DNA of 64,000 bases from SIG299 sp964544055 (GTDB lineage Bacteria; Bacillota; Clostridia; Lachnospirales; Lachnospiraceae): positions 1 to 64,000 of the forward strand of contig CAZJAA010000003.1 in NCBI GenBank assembly GCA_964544055.1, in the 5' to 3' direction. The position numbers and the translations under genes are program-made. Under the pieces are notes generated by a model. It did no database searches. It was not told the origin of the DNA and saw only the letters and a list, made by a program, of their open reading frames with translations. This document shows positions 52,254-59,551 of this stretch, piece after piece; positions within the stretch are counted from its first letter, which is position 1; every line of letters begins with the position of its first letter.

Positions 52254-52430
52254 CTATGCTGCTTTTAACTGTTTTTCAAGGCGGCTGATTTTCCGCCGCA
52301 CCGCCTTGAACTTAGCCACTTCTTCTGCAGGTGGCACCATACCCACACTGAAAAACTCATTTTCGTAACAAATGCCATCATCTTCGATTTCTCTCAGCCT
52401 CTCCAAATAATCAAGCACTCTCTTTTTCAT
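52254..52430 (-). CDS. Small coiled-coil protein (58 aa)
   Basis: From ATG 52430, MKKRVLDYLERLREIEDDGI to a Lys/Arg-rich helix (KAVRRKISRLEKQLKAA). Helical, basic at the end. The longer frame to 52496 lies within the upstream gene's basic tail and is not supported. Confidence 0.6.
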   Translation of the reverse strand: MKKRVLDYLERLREIEDDGICYENEFFSVGMVPPAEEVAKFKAVRRKISRLEKQLKAA

Positions 52431-52827
52431 CAGCCGGTACCTCCTTTTCTGTTTTCTTTGTTCTCGGCTTTCTTGCTGCCGGTTTCTTCTCTCCATTGGA
52501 TGCCTTACGTCCTCGCTTCGGCTTTTCTTCGGTCTGAACCTCGTTTACAGGCTCAGGCTTCGTTTCTTCCGGCTTCTCCGTAGGAATTTCCACCTTGACT
52601 GTTTCCTGCTGAATTTGAGCCTCCTGCTGAGGAAGTCTGACATCCAGCTTATAACGCTTACGGATAGATACAATCATAGATGCCACCTCTTTACTTACCA
52701 GTTCCTTTTCTTCATCTGTCAGACCTTCTGCCAGTCTCTCACTATCCTGCCAATATTCTGCGTTGCTCAGGAAAGAATCAATTACTCTTTTTGCTCTGTC
52801 GTGCATTACATCCCATTTCATACTCAT
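52411..52827 (-). CDS. Prophage protein with basic, AT-hook-like tail (138 aa)
   Basis: Residues 1-65 form a helical domain. The last ~60 residues are a low-complexity tail of Pro, Glu, Lys and Ala with KPKRGRKAS, an AT-hook-like RGR core, and KKPAARKPRTKK, resembling histone-like tails. DNA binding is likely. It starts directly after the stop of the 51-residue membrane protein gene. Confidence 0.66.
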   Translation of the reverse strand: MSMKWDVMHDRAKRVIDSFLSNAEYWQDSERLAEGLTDEEKELVSKEVASMIVSIRKRYKLDVRLPQQEAQIQQETVKVEIPTEKPEETKPEPVNEVQTEEKPKRGRKASNGEKKPAARKPRTKKTEKEVPADEKESA

Positions 52828-52983
52828 TTACCTCTTTTCTTCATCTTCTCCGGCGATAACTGCCAGTACCAAAATTCCATTTATCAATATTGCAACCAGG
52901 TTTCCGGCTCTCATTCCGTCGTGCAGACCCACCATGAAATTGATAAACAACAAAGTCTGTAAAAATCTTCTGATTTTTCTCAT
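52828..52983 (-). CDS. Small membrane protein (51 aa)
   Basis: ATG 52983 has AAGGAGG eight bases upstream. MRKIRRFLQTLLFINFMVGL and VAILINGILVLAVIAGE form two hydrophobic segments, the second clearly a TM helix; the ends are charged. Possibly a superinfection-exclusion or regulatory membrane peptide, but there is no direct evidence. Confidence 0.62.
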   Translation of the reverse strand: MRKIRRFLQTLLFINFMVGLHDGMRAGNLVAILINGILVLAVIAGEDEEKR

Positions 52984-53060
52984 TGTCTCGAACCTCCTTT
53001 TATGTTAGACTTAATAGCTGAGGGGCGCTGAACCCGCCCGCTCAACCATTAAGGAACTAC

Positions 53061-53237
53061 TTAGTCAATAAAACCGAACCATTTCAGAACTGCCGTAATT
53101 ACTGATACAATCATAATTACTATGGTGGAGATAATGCTGGTGAGCTTCTCTCGTTTCTGTAATCTGAGGTTTTCGATTTCAAGTAGTTCCTTTTCCTTTT
53201 GGAAAAGTCTTTCTTGTTTCTTTTTCTTCTTACCCAA
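53061..53237 (-). CDS. Small membrane protein, TTG start (58 aa)
   Basis: TTG 53237 has AGGAGG eight bases upstream. A very basic N-terminus (GKKKKKQERLFQKEKELLE) leads into a single TM helix (SIISTIVIMIVSVITAVLKW). It is the first gene behind the second copy of the duplicated promoter. Confidence 0.6.
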   Translation of the reverse strand: MGKKKKKQERLFQKEKELLEIENLRLQKREKLTSIISTIVIMIVSVITAVLKWFGFID

Positions 53238-53274
53238 CTGGCTGTCCTCCTTTCTAAGATTTAATCAAATTGTT

Positions 53275-53348
53275 TTGTTTGATTATGTATATATTATACT
53301 TCGCAACTGCGTATTTGTCAATAGTTTTACTTCACAAATAACAAATTT
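53275..53348 (-). promoter_or_regulatory. Phage promoter/operator module, copy 2
   Basis: TTGACA (53316-53321), 17 bp, TATAAT (53293-53298) on the minus strand; 73 of 74 bases match copy 1 at 45565-45638. It drives the 53.2-45.9 kb gene block. Confidence 0.88.
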
Positions 53349-53499
53349 TTTCAAATATTTTCTCGCACTTATGAATTTTCAAGATCACTTCCGGCTGATC
53401 CTTCGTGCGTGTTATATTCTTAAAATCGGCTCAATGCCCTAAAATACTGGGGTGCTTGTAAGATTTCTTACATGATTTCTCGTAAGGTTTCTTGTAGAT

Positions 53500-53634
53500 T
53501 TCTTTACTAGAGATTAGAGATAGATATTAGATATAGATATAAATATATATGGTCATCCCGAATGTCTGACCACTCGTATTTGCAACTCTCAATTGCGTAT
53601 TTTATCCACAAATGAGTGTGGATAATGTGGATAA
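53500..53634. other. Candidate replication origin with DnaA boxes
   Basis: Three perfect DnaA-box sequences lie within 33 bp: TTATCCACA (53602-53610) and, inverted, TGTGGATAA at 53617-53625 and 53626-53634. Just to the left is a very AT-rich stretch (about 53509-53550, GATATAGATATAAATATATA) suitable for unwinding. The 585-bp gap 53238-53821 holds only the promoter copy, this region and a terminator. Confidence 0.6.
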
Positions 53635-53734
53635 AGACACAGATTTTTAATTAAATGAATATTGCAATCAAAATTTGCATATGCTATAATGCCAGTAGGC
53701 AAAGAGAAGTAATGACATTCCATGTCAGACGACA

Positions 53735-53770
53735 AAAAACCCGGAGGTGTGCAAGACCTTCGGGTTTTTC
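53735..53770. terminator. Terminator after the 28-residue membrane peptide
   Basis: A stem of AAACCCG-g-AGGT with ACCT-t-CGGGTTT (53738-53749 with 53757-53768) is flanked by A and T runs on both sides, so it works in either direction. On the minus strand it closes the transcript of the small peptide gene. Confidence 0.85.
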
Positions 53771-53821
53771 TATTCCTAATTTCCGGAGTGGGAAGGCTTA
53801 GACCCACAGGCTAGTTACCGA

Positions 53822-53908
53822 CTATTTATCGCCGTCTAACCATTTGATGATGTAATGGCAAATTACACCAGCCGCAACAGCGACAATAAGAGAAGTAATT
53901 ATTTCCAC
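53822..53908 (-). CDS. Hydrophobic 28-aa peptide, candidate type I toxin-like
   Basis: GTG 53908 follows GGGAGGTG. The peptide MEIITSLIVAVAAGVICHYI-IKWLDGDK is one TM helix with a short KWLDG tail, a form shared by many small prophage peptides in Clostridia and similar in outline to Fst/TxpA-type toxins. It has its own terminator, and there is room for an antisense RNA, but none has been identified. Confidence 0.6.
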   Translation of the reverse strand: MEIITSLIVAVAAGVICHYIIKWLDGDK

Positions 53909-54179
53909 GTCCGACACCTCCCTTCCGTACCAGTCTAGGAGGCGGTAACAGTGACATTGTACCACGCTTTCCAATATATTTCTACAAATTTCTCTTTCAG
54001 AATCTCATATATGCCTGTAAATTCGTACACGCTTCAATACTGGATTTTAACTTTTAGGCATAGGATAGGTGGTAAAATCGTCTGTCGTTGCTCAGGCACA
54101 TTTCGTCAATTTTTCCGGTTCATTTTTGGTTATTTTGTATATTGATTTTTTCTGCTGATTCGCTCCGCATTTTTGCAAT

Positions 54180-54213
54180 AAAAAAAGAACCCCAGCCATA
54201 TAGACCAGGGTTC
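54180..54213 (-). terminator. Terminator of the lysis operon
   Basis: A 6-bp stem GAACCC / GGGTTC (54187-54192 with 54208-54213) is followed by seven U on the minus strand (A-tract 54180-54186). Confidence 0.78.
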
Positions 54214-54219
54214 AAAAAA

Positions 54220-54393
54220 TCACTCCACCGCATTGATGAAGTCTTTACAGTCCAATTCTCTGAATGCCTTTTCAAAGGCTTCCTTCGGACTCCATGATGT
54301 ATAGCCGTCTGGGTATTTTACCCGATAACCAGGCTTGCCATCCTTCTCGTAAGGCTCAGCCTTTACGATTTTTACACCAATGTAATTCTTCAC
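54220..54393 (-). CDS. Small lysis-module protein (57 aa)
   Basis: GTG 54393, with GGGAGG upstream, opens MKNYIGVKIVKAEPYEKDGK followed by PGYRVKYPDGYTSWSPKEAFEKAFREL. The GY-VKYPDGY-SWSPK-FE core is a recurrent small phage protein found just after endolysins in Clostridia. Its role is unknown. Confidence 0.7.
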   Translation of the reverse strand: MKNYIGVKIVKAEPYEKDGKPGYRVKYPDGYTSWSPKEAFEKAFRELDCKDFINAVE

Positions 54394-54409
54394 ACCATTA
54401 TCCTCCCAA

Positions 54410-55894
54410 CTACTTACACAGTCTGTTTACCGCTGCCTGCACCTGTGCGTAATTGTAACCTGCTGCTTCCAGCTTTTTCTTACGCTCGCCGCCGTTGCCC
54501 CATTTGCCATTAAGCACTTCCTTAGCAATTTCATTGACGGACTTCTGTGTACCTCCGGATGTTACACCGCCAATATCGGCCGCATCTACCCAGCCATAGA
54601 CATTCGATCCGCCTCCACTTACCGCAGTCACATGGTAAGGGTGCTTACTTTTTCCGAGCTGGTAAATCTGCGTAATCTTCGCTTTTCCGGATTTGCAGCT
54701 CTTTCCACTGGCAGCATTTGCACTTGTGTAATGCGTATTGCCTGTGAAATTTACCGTATCTCCTACTTTCAGACTTCCTCCGGCAGTTGTTCCGCTCGCA
54801 CCGCTTCCACTTCCCGCAGAACTGCCAGTAGCCTTAGACGCATATTTAGGAATTACCCAACCTCTGATGTATCTGCCGTTTACCTGTAATGTACGGTAGC
54901 CTACACTGTTGCTGATATTGCCCTCGATGATTTTAAGGGTGTTTCCGGAAACAGAAGCAACAATACCGATGTGATCCGGGTTGCCGGTGTTGTCTGTGGT
55001 TGCATAGTTCGCTCCATCCTGCCAGTCGTACAAAACGATGTCTCCGATCTCCGGCTTATAACCGTCAGTTTCTACCCAGATACCTGCTGCTTTCGCAAGC
55101 TCAATGTACTTACTGCAGCCACATTCAAGAGGGACAATGTCCTCAAATCCAAAACCGATAGCCATAGCAGATACATATGTCGCACACCAAGCGTCTGTGT
55201 ACTGAACCTTATATCCTCTTGCAAGTGGTTTATGGCTGTTGTAAAGATCGATAATTTTCTTGTGGCTGCCATCACTCTCCTTGCAACCGAGATAACCAAT
55301 GGCATAATTTACAAATTTCTGTCTGACTTCTTTTTCTGTCATAGTCATACCTCCATTTCCTGCTGATGCAGCGTTATTGACTGCATATTTGTCGTAATAT
55401 GTCTGACCGTACCCGGCTCTCTTGACCTGTACTGCTGTACTCTGATCTGCTGGACGCTCAAACTTTGTAAGAACCTCATCCGATGCCTGTCTTACACTTG
55501 AAGCTGATTTAAGGGTACTCAGCACCGCCTTGTACCCTTCGCTCAGCTCCTTCCAAAGAAATTCTAACTGGGTTTCCAGATCACCGATGGACTTGCCCTT
55601 GCTTCTGACAAAATCCAAGAGATTCTGCTTTCTGCTCCAGTAGGTCCACTGTGCCAAGCCATATCCAGCACTGTCACGGACAAAATTGGTATAATCTCCG
55701 TTGTCTACCGATGTGGTGTAACTGTCGTCTGTCATTCCCAGTTTCTTCTCATATGAGTTCTGCAGATTCGTGGCTTTCAAGCCGGACTCAGCGTAAAGGT
55801 TTCCCATTAAACCTGCGATTCCGTAATTGTTCAGCCCTTTCCCTTTCAGGAAATTCCAAATCTGCTCCTCTACTGTATTTCCTTTTAGAGCCAT
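54410..55894 (-). CDS. Multidomain endolysin (tail-lysozyme-like, CHAP, SH3-like, CW_7)
   Basis: A 494-residue lysin. Residues ~1-170 are a lysozyme-like domain of the phage tail lysozyme type (GIAGLMGNLYAESGL; GYGLAQWTYWSRKQNLLDF). Residues ~185-350 form a CHAP amidase/peptidase domain (Cys237 in DAWCATYVSAM, His308 in PDHIGIVAS). An SH3-like domain follows a Gly/Ser linker (~355-370), and a CW_7 cell-wall module closes the protein (NEIAKEVLNGKWGNGGERKK). Two catalytic domains on one chain would cut glycan and peptide bonds. There is no signal peptide; release depends on the upstream holin. Confidence 0.92.
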   Translation of the reverse strand: MALKGNTVEEQIWNFLKGKGLNNYGIAGLMGNLYAESGLKATNLQNSYEKKLGMTDDSYTTSVDNGDYTNFVRDSAGYGLAQWTYWSRKQNLLDFVRSKGKSIGDLETQLEFLWKELSEGYKAVLSTLKSASSVRQASDEVLTKFERPADQSTAVQVKRAGYGQTYYDKYAVNNAASAGNGGMTMTEKEVRQKFVNYAIGYLGCKESDGSHKKIIDLYNSHKPLARGYKVQYTDAWCATYVSAMAIGFGFEDIVPLECGCSKYIELAKAAGIWVETDGYKPEIGDIVLYDWQDGANYATTDNTGNPDHIGIVASVSGNTLKIIEGNISNSVGYRTLQVNGRYIRGWVIPKYASKATGSSAGSGSGASGTTAGGSLKVGDTVNFTGNTHYTSANAASGKSCKSGKAKITQIYQLGKSKHPYHVTAVSGGGSNVYGWVDAADIGGVTSGGTQKSVNEIAKEVLNGKWGNGGERKKKLEAAGYNYAQVQAAVNRLCK

Positions 55895-55907
55895 AACTCC
55901 TGCCTCC

Positions 55908-56267
55908 TTATTTCATCTGCACTGGCACTTCATCGACTGCCTCAATGGTAAGTCCGGCATTTTCCTCGATCTTCATCTGTTTAACCGCTGCTTCAATAAG
56001 AACATCTAACTGCTCGTCTGTGAGGGAAATGTTCTTCGCCTGCAGCAGTTCCTTCAAAAACTCCGTTACATAGGCTTTTTTATCCGTTCCATTCTCGCTC
56101 TGCATAACCTGCTGAGCTTTGAGAACGGCAAATCTTACCCACTTTTCCGCCGTTGCCATCTGATCTGCACCGATTTTTTCTTTGATCCACGGTATCAGGT
56201 ATCTTGTGACAACTAACGCTGCCACCATTACCACTAATTTGATTACTTCAAAAATGATTTCACTCAT
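55908..56267 (-). CDS. Phage holin, LLH-type
   Basis: A 119-residue protein: one N-terminal TM helix (EVIKLVVMVAALVVTRYLIPWI) then a helical cytoplasmic part (AEKWVRFAVLKAQQVMQSENG; FLKELLQAKNISLTDEQLDVLIEAAVKQM). This matches the LL-H family of holins in length and layout. It makes the membrane pores that release the endolysin encoded 13 bp downstream. Confidence 0.88.
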   Translation of the reverse strand: MSEIIFEVIKLVVMVAALVVTRYLIPWIKEKIGADQMATAEKWVRFAVLKAQQVMQSENGTDKKAYVTEFLKELLQAKNISLTDEQLDVLIEAAVKQMKIEENAGLTIEAVDEVPVQMK

Positions 56268-56574
56268 TGCCTAAGTCCTCTCTTTCCTGCCTCTCGGCTT
56301 CTCTCTCTTCCTTTTCCCACTTATGTTCTCGATTCCTGTCCTTCGTGGTTCTTATCCAACCACAAATACCAGCTTCTCCGATAGTGGCCGCAATAACCGC
56401 ACACGCATATGTTTCCGGAATACTTGCATACTCGCGGAAAATTTCAAGCATCTGCCAGTTGAACCAAATAAAAAAGGCAAACATCAGAATCAATACAAGA
56501 TTCAGAGTGCCTACCTTTCCGACAAATTCTTTGAACTTTTTAACTGGGTGGAAGCCTTGCTTTTTTCTCTCCAT
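56260..56574 (-). CDS. Membrane protein of the lysis module (104 aa)
   Basis: Two hydrophobic segments (LNLVLILMFAFFIWFNWQML and YACAVIAATIGEAGICGW) separated by a short loop and followed by a charged tail (HKWEKEEREAERQEREDLGNE). It could be a second holin, antiholin or spanin-like helper. It overlaps the holin gene by 8 bp. Confidence 0.7.
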   Translation of the reverse strand: MERKKQGFHPVKKFKEFVGKVGTLNLVLILMFAFFIWFNWQMLEIFREYASIPETYACAVIAATIGEAGICGWIRTTKDRNREHKWEKEEREAERQEREDLGNE

Positions 56575-56583
56575 AGCTGCCTC

Positions 56584-56892
56584 CTACATTCCGATCTGCG
56601 TAAATATGAAGCCTACAACAATACCGATTACTGCCGTAATGACATATCCGACAACCTTACGCCACATCTCACCATCTCGCCCTTCAAGGGCTTCAAGGCG
56701 CTTACCCTGTTTTTCCTGCTCCCTGACCATACTTGTCATATTAGAGGCAAGTTTTTCGACCGAAGCCGTCAATGCTCCTGTCTGTTTTACATTCTCCTCC
56801 AGCAGCTCAATGCGTCTGTTCTGCCTGTGGTTTTCTTCATCAATACGCTTGCGAAATTCCTCATGCTCTGCTCTCGAAATAGGTGTGTCCAT
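56584..56892 (-). CDS. XhlA-like membrane-associated protein (102 aa)
   Basis: From ATG 56892 (MDTPISRAEHEEFRKRIDEE), a long coiled coil is followed by one C-terminal TM helix (VVGYVITAVIGIVVGFIFTQIGM). This is the layout of the hemolysin XhlA/holin-associated family. The in-frame extension above 56892 lies over the previous gene and lacks a ribosome site. Confidence 0.8.
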   Translation of the reverse strand: MDTPISRAEHEEFRKRIDEENHRQNRRIELLEENVKQTGALTASVEKLASNMTSMVREQEKQGKRLEALEGRDGEMWRKVVGYVITAVIGIVVGFIFTQIGM

Positions 56893-57181
56893 CAGCGTTC
56901 CTCCTTTCCACAACCTCCAGGTACAGCAAAACCATAAACGGTATATCGCTTTTCTGCAGGTTGTATTCCTCCATAATGCTCCGAATAGCGGCACAGAAAA
57001 TGGCATCCGCAACTTCGTCCTGCCCCGGACTGTACGAATGCCATACAAGGTGGTTATGCAAATTCATCAACCGCTCTTCATTTTCTGATTGTGCCGGATT
57101 CAGATGCAGTTTACGAGAAGCCTCAGCCAGCCTGTCATAACTGTAATACTCCTCATAGGTCGGTGTAACCTTACTCTGCAT
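56861..57181 (-). CDS. Phage hypothetical protein (106 aa)
   Basis: A 106-residue helical, soluble protein (MQSKVTPTYEEYYSYDRLAE...). It overlaps the XhlA-like gene by 32 bp and the gene upstream by 11 bp. No domain recognised; it lies between the DGR and lysis modules. Confidence 0.65.
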   Translation of the reverse strand: MQSKVTPTYEEYYSYDRLAEASRKLHLNPAQSENEERLMNLHNHLVWHSYSPGQDEVADAIFCAAIRSIMEEYNLQKSDIPFMVLLYLEVVERRNADGHTYFESRA

Positions 57182-57401
57182 CTTCCTGATCCTCGCTTTC
57201 TGCTACTGTCATAAGTGTACTCTCCAGCTCATTGATTTTATCTCTGAGCTGCTGTCTGTACTCTTTGGTCTCTTCGTACTCTTCATCGGACAAAGCGCCG
57301 TCTGCGTGTTTAAGAGCCTTGTAGTCAGTGCCGGCAAGAAGCTGTTTTAAGCCTGCGATTTCAGACTCAATATCCATTGTCTGTCTCGTCTGTCTTGTCA
57401 T
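57171..57401 (-). CDS. Small helical phage protein (76 aa)
   Basis: A 76-residue coiled-coil protein (YRQQLRDKINELESTLMTVAE) with acidic C-terminus. The ATG follows GGAGG by eight bases. It overlaps the end of the reverse-transcriptase gene by 35 bp. No family recognised. Confidence 0.65.
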   Translation of the reverse strand: MTRQTRQTMDIESEIAGLKQLLAGTDYKALKHADGALSDEEYEETKEYRQQLRDKINELESTLMTVAESEDQEDAE

Positions 57402-58602
57402 GATCGTTTCCTCCTTCCTTCCAAGATTCTATAAAAAGCCGGTCATACAACAAATCCATTGAATGAACGGTCTTTCTAGCGTTCCTATGTTCCATGCTGC
57501 CTCTCCACGATGAATAGGAAGCACGAACGTCCTCGTAAGTCATAATGCCTTCGTCAACAAGTTTCTTCTGCTTTTTCAATTTCCTGCGTTCTCTGACTAT
57601 GGCATCGTGGCAGGGTTTTCTTATAATTTTCCCTGTCTCTGTAAGATAAACCTGTGTCTTTAAGAATGTAAAACCGTGTGAAAGTTTTACTATCCTCGTC
57701 TTTTTCTCGCTTATTGTAATTTCCAATTCTGCACATATTTCCCGAATCTTCACAAGGCAATACTCCAGGTATTCCTTGCTTTCATCTATCAGATACGAAT
57801 CGTCCATATATCTGCCGTATGGCTTTATTCCCAGCACTTCTTTGATGTAATGGTCTAGCGGGTTCGGAAGTGTTATCGCAAGTGTCTGGTTGATTTCACT
57901 GCCAAGTCCGAGACCTCTGCTTGCCTCAGCTTCTATTTCTTCCTCCGACATTCCCGCTTCTCTTAATTTCCGGATTTTATGCTCCCGGTAAGCATCTATA
58001 AACAAAAACGCAAGCCACCTGATGCTTTCATCATCAAATGCCCTGCTTATTATCTTCTTTGCCTGTTTATGGCTTATCCTGCCGAAATAGTCCTTGAAAT
58101 CTATCTGCAGAACATAACCATTTCTTCCGTGATGCCGGTAATGTTTCCTTAATTGCACCACTAACCTCGCCATAGCGTGTCCGGTACCCATTCCCTTTCG
58201 ACTTGCGCCGTTATCGTAAATCAATGACCTTGTAAGCACTGGAATCAGTGCGTTTTGGTTGAGTGATTTCTGCACTACTCTTTCCGAAAAATGAACACTC
58301 ATTATGTCCCGATGTTTGCCTCTCTCGCACAACCCAAAGCAAATAAAGCCTTTACGCACGTCTTTGCGATACATCAATTTCCTATTCAGAATACCAATAT
58401 TTATGAGGCTTCTTAACATGAACCTCTTTACGCTTGCTTTGTATTTTACATTCTTTGTCGCCTCTTTGGCGGACTTCGACAAAGCATCCCTATTGATGAT
58501 TTTATAATAATCTCCATACTCTTCCAGTACCTTCCTTCGCTTTTCAAGCCGCTTAGCCCTGCGGCGTTGATACCTCGCCTCGTGTCTTTCCTCACTTGTC
58601 AT
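57367..58602 (-). CDS. Diversity-generating retroelement reverse transcriptase
   Basis: A 411-residue RT. Finger/palm motifs are visible: VLQIDFKDYFGRI (first catalytic Asp, about residue 168) and the active site GRYMDDSYLI (D267, D268). Motif 4, normally [LIV]GxxxSQ in DGR reverse transcriptases, reads LGSEINQ here (233-239), with Asn for Ser. There is no maturase, endonuclease or retron-type region. It copies the template repeat RNA with errors at adenines and works with the Avd-like protein encoded upstream. The context (target, Avd, TR, RT) fixes its role. Confidence 0.94.
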   Translation of the reverse strand: MTSEERHEARYQRRRAKRLEKRRKVLEEYGDYYKIINRDALSKSAKEATKNVKYKASVKRFMLRSLINIGILNRKLMYRKDVRKGFICFGLCERGKHRDIMSVHFSERVVQKSLNQNALIPVLTRSLIYDNGASRKGMGTGHAMARLVVQLRKHYRHHGRNGYVLQIDFKDYFGRISHKQAKKIISRAFDDESIRWLAFLFIDAYREHKIRKLREAGMSEEEIEAEASRGLGLGSEINQTLAITLPNPLDHYIKEVLGIKPYGRYMDDSYLIDESKEYLEYCLVKIREICAELEITISEKKTRIVKLSHGFTFLKTQVYLTETGKIIRKPCHDAIVRERRKLKKQKKLVDEGIMTYEDVRASYSSWRGSMEHRNARKTVHSMDLLYDRLFIESWKEGGNDHDKTDETDNGY

Positions 58603-58871
58603 ATATAGTCACCGCTTTTCTTAATAATTGGTACCTGGTACGGCTTTTTGCAGGTTACTAGCCGCATAGTGCAAACCCTCGCATTACACGAGAGACCTGG
58701 AATGAAACGGAATATTTCCTGCAATTCTTCCGCCATGCAAGCAGCGTCCTCCAGACATCATCCAGATACATATTTACGCACAGTCCTGTGCGAAGGCATA
58801 TCCTCTCCTTCCATCCACCCGTACTGATTTCAGAATACCTTCCGGCAAAACTTACTCTGTCTGACATTAGT

Positions 58872-58997
58872 GGAATCAGAGCGGCACCCGATTCTCGTTG
58901 GAGGCGTTCCAGTTGTTGGCATTGCCGTTGTTGTTGACATTGCACGCATTGGTCGAATTGCCAGACCTAACGGAAGCCAGCCACCAGTTGCACCGGC
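58872..58997 (-). repeat. DGR template repeat (TR)
   Basis: This 126-bp non-coding repeat matches VR1 (59566-59691) and VR2 (40675-40795). Read in the VR frame it encodes 13 Asn AAY codons, which gives adenine-targeted change at most sites. It would read TGA where both VRs read Cys (TGC), near the GC-rich 3' end; this is probably the IMH*/IMH difference that keeps transfer from TR to VR. The 437-bp gap between RT and avd is thus the TR RNA locus; 58603-58871 shows nothing else. Confidence 0.95.
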
Positions 58998-59038
58998 ACA
59001 AACATATTCAGAGGATAGCCTATGAAAAAAAGGTCGAG

Positions 59039-59476
59039 TTATCTCGCCCTCTTGTCATCTGATTTATTCCAATTTCTAATTTTCCCTATGAGTTTATCCA
59101 GGGTATCAGTGATTTCTCTCATATTTTCGTGTGTTGCCCCTTCGCACTCTGCGATAATATCCATGAGCTGGAGCTGTAAAATATTGCAGTAGGCTAATGC
59201 CTGTTTCTGCAGTTCATTTCTTTTCTCGATATTTTCCTGATTCAGTCGTATCTCATTTGCCACCGACACAAGATCTCGTATGCGCCGGGCATAATCTATT
59301 GCCGGTTTGCCGTTCATATACCGCCATCTTGTCGGCACCCTCTTTTCATTCATCACATATTTGCTGACCTTGTGTTTCAATTCTTGTGCCAGGTCCAGCG
59401 TGTCAAACTGCGTTTCTTCTCTGTTTCTCGCAAAATTATTTCCGTATGAATTTTTGAATTTTCTATCATTTGCCAT
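59039..59476 (-). CDS. avd: Avd-like accessory variability determinant (four-helix bundle)
   Basis: A 145-residue helical protein. The VPTRWRYMNGKPAIDYARRIRDLVSVANEIRLNQENIEKRNELQ segment and C-terminal KLIGKIRNWNKS follow the Avd pattern (x-P-x-R/W-Y entry, long helices, IG-x-x-I-x-x-W end). Avd pentamers bind the RT and TR RNA and are required for mutagenic homing. Position between target gene and TR is that of BPP-1. GGGGAGGG precedes the ATG. Confidence 0.86.
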   Translation of the reverse strand: MANDRKFKNSYGNNFARNREETQFDTLDLAQELKHKVSKYVMNEKRVPTRWRYMNGKPAIDYARRIRDLVSVANEIRLNQENIEKRNELQKQALAYCNILQLQLMDIIAECEGATHENMREITDTLDKLIGKIRNWNKSDDKRAR

Positions 59477-59502
59477 CTTTTTCCCTCCCCTTTGAAAGAT
59501 AT

Positions 59503-59521
59503 AGGGGCCACAAGGGCCCCT
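59503..59521 (-). promoter_or_regulatory. DGR-associated hairpin downstream of VR1
   Basis: On the minus strand AGGGGCC - CTTGT - GGCCCCT forms a perfect 7-bp stem with a CTTGT loop, 30 bp after the target stop and 44 bp from the VR1 edge. No U-run follows on that strand. Such hairpins/cruciforms near the VR are required for target recognition in BPP-1. Confidence 0.78.
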
Positions 59522-59551
59522 GATTTTTTAGATTGTGGGATTGCTCCCTGC

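Noticed and set aside
36957..53350. CRISPR array
   Set aside because: No regularly spaced repeats of 25-40 bp anywhere; the duplicated 74-bp promoter occurs only twice.
57367..58602. RT as a retron or group II intron maturase
   Set aside because: No msr/msd-like structure, no maturase or endonuclease domain, and the TR/VR adenine pattern with an Avd-like gene is specific to DGRs.
58658..58945. 95-codon minus-strand frame across the TR
   Set aside because: It begins inside the template repeat in the wrong frame and lacks a ribosome site; the locus is explained by the TR RNA.
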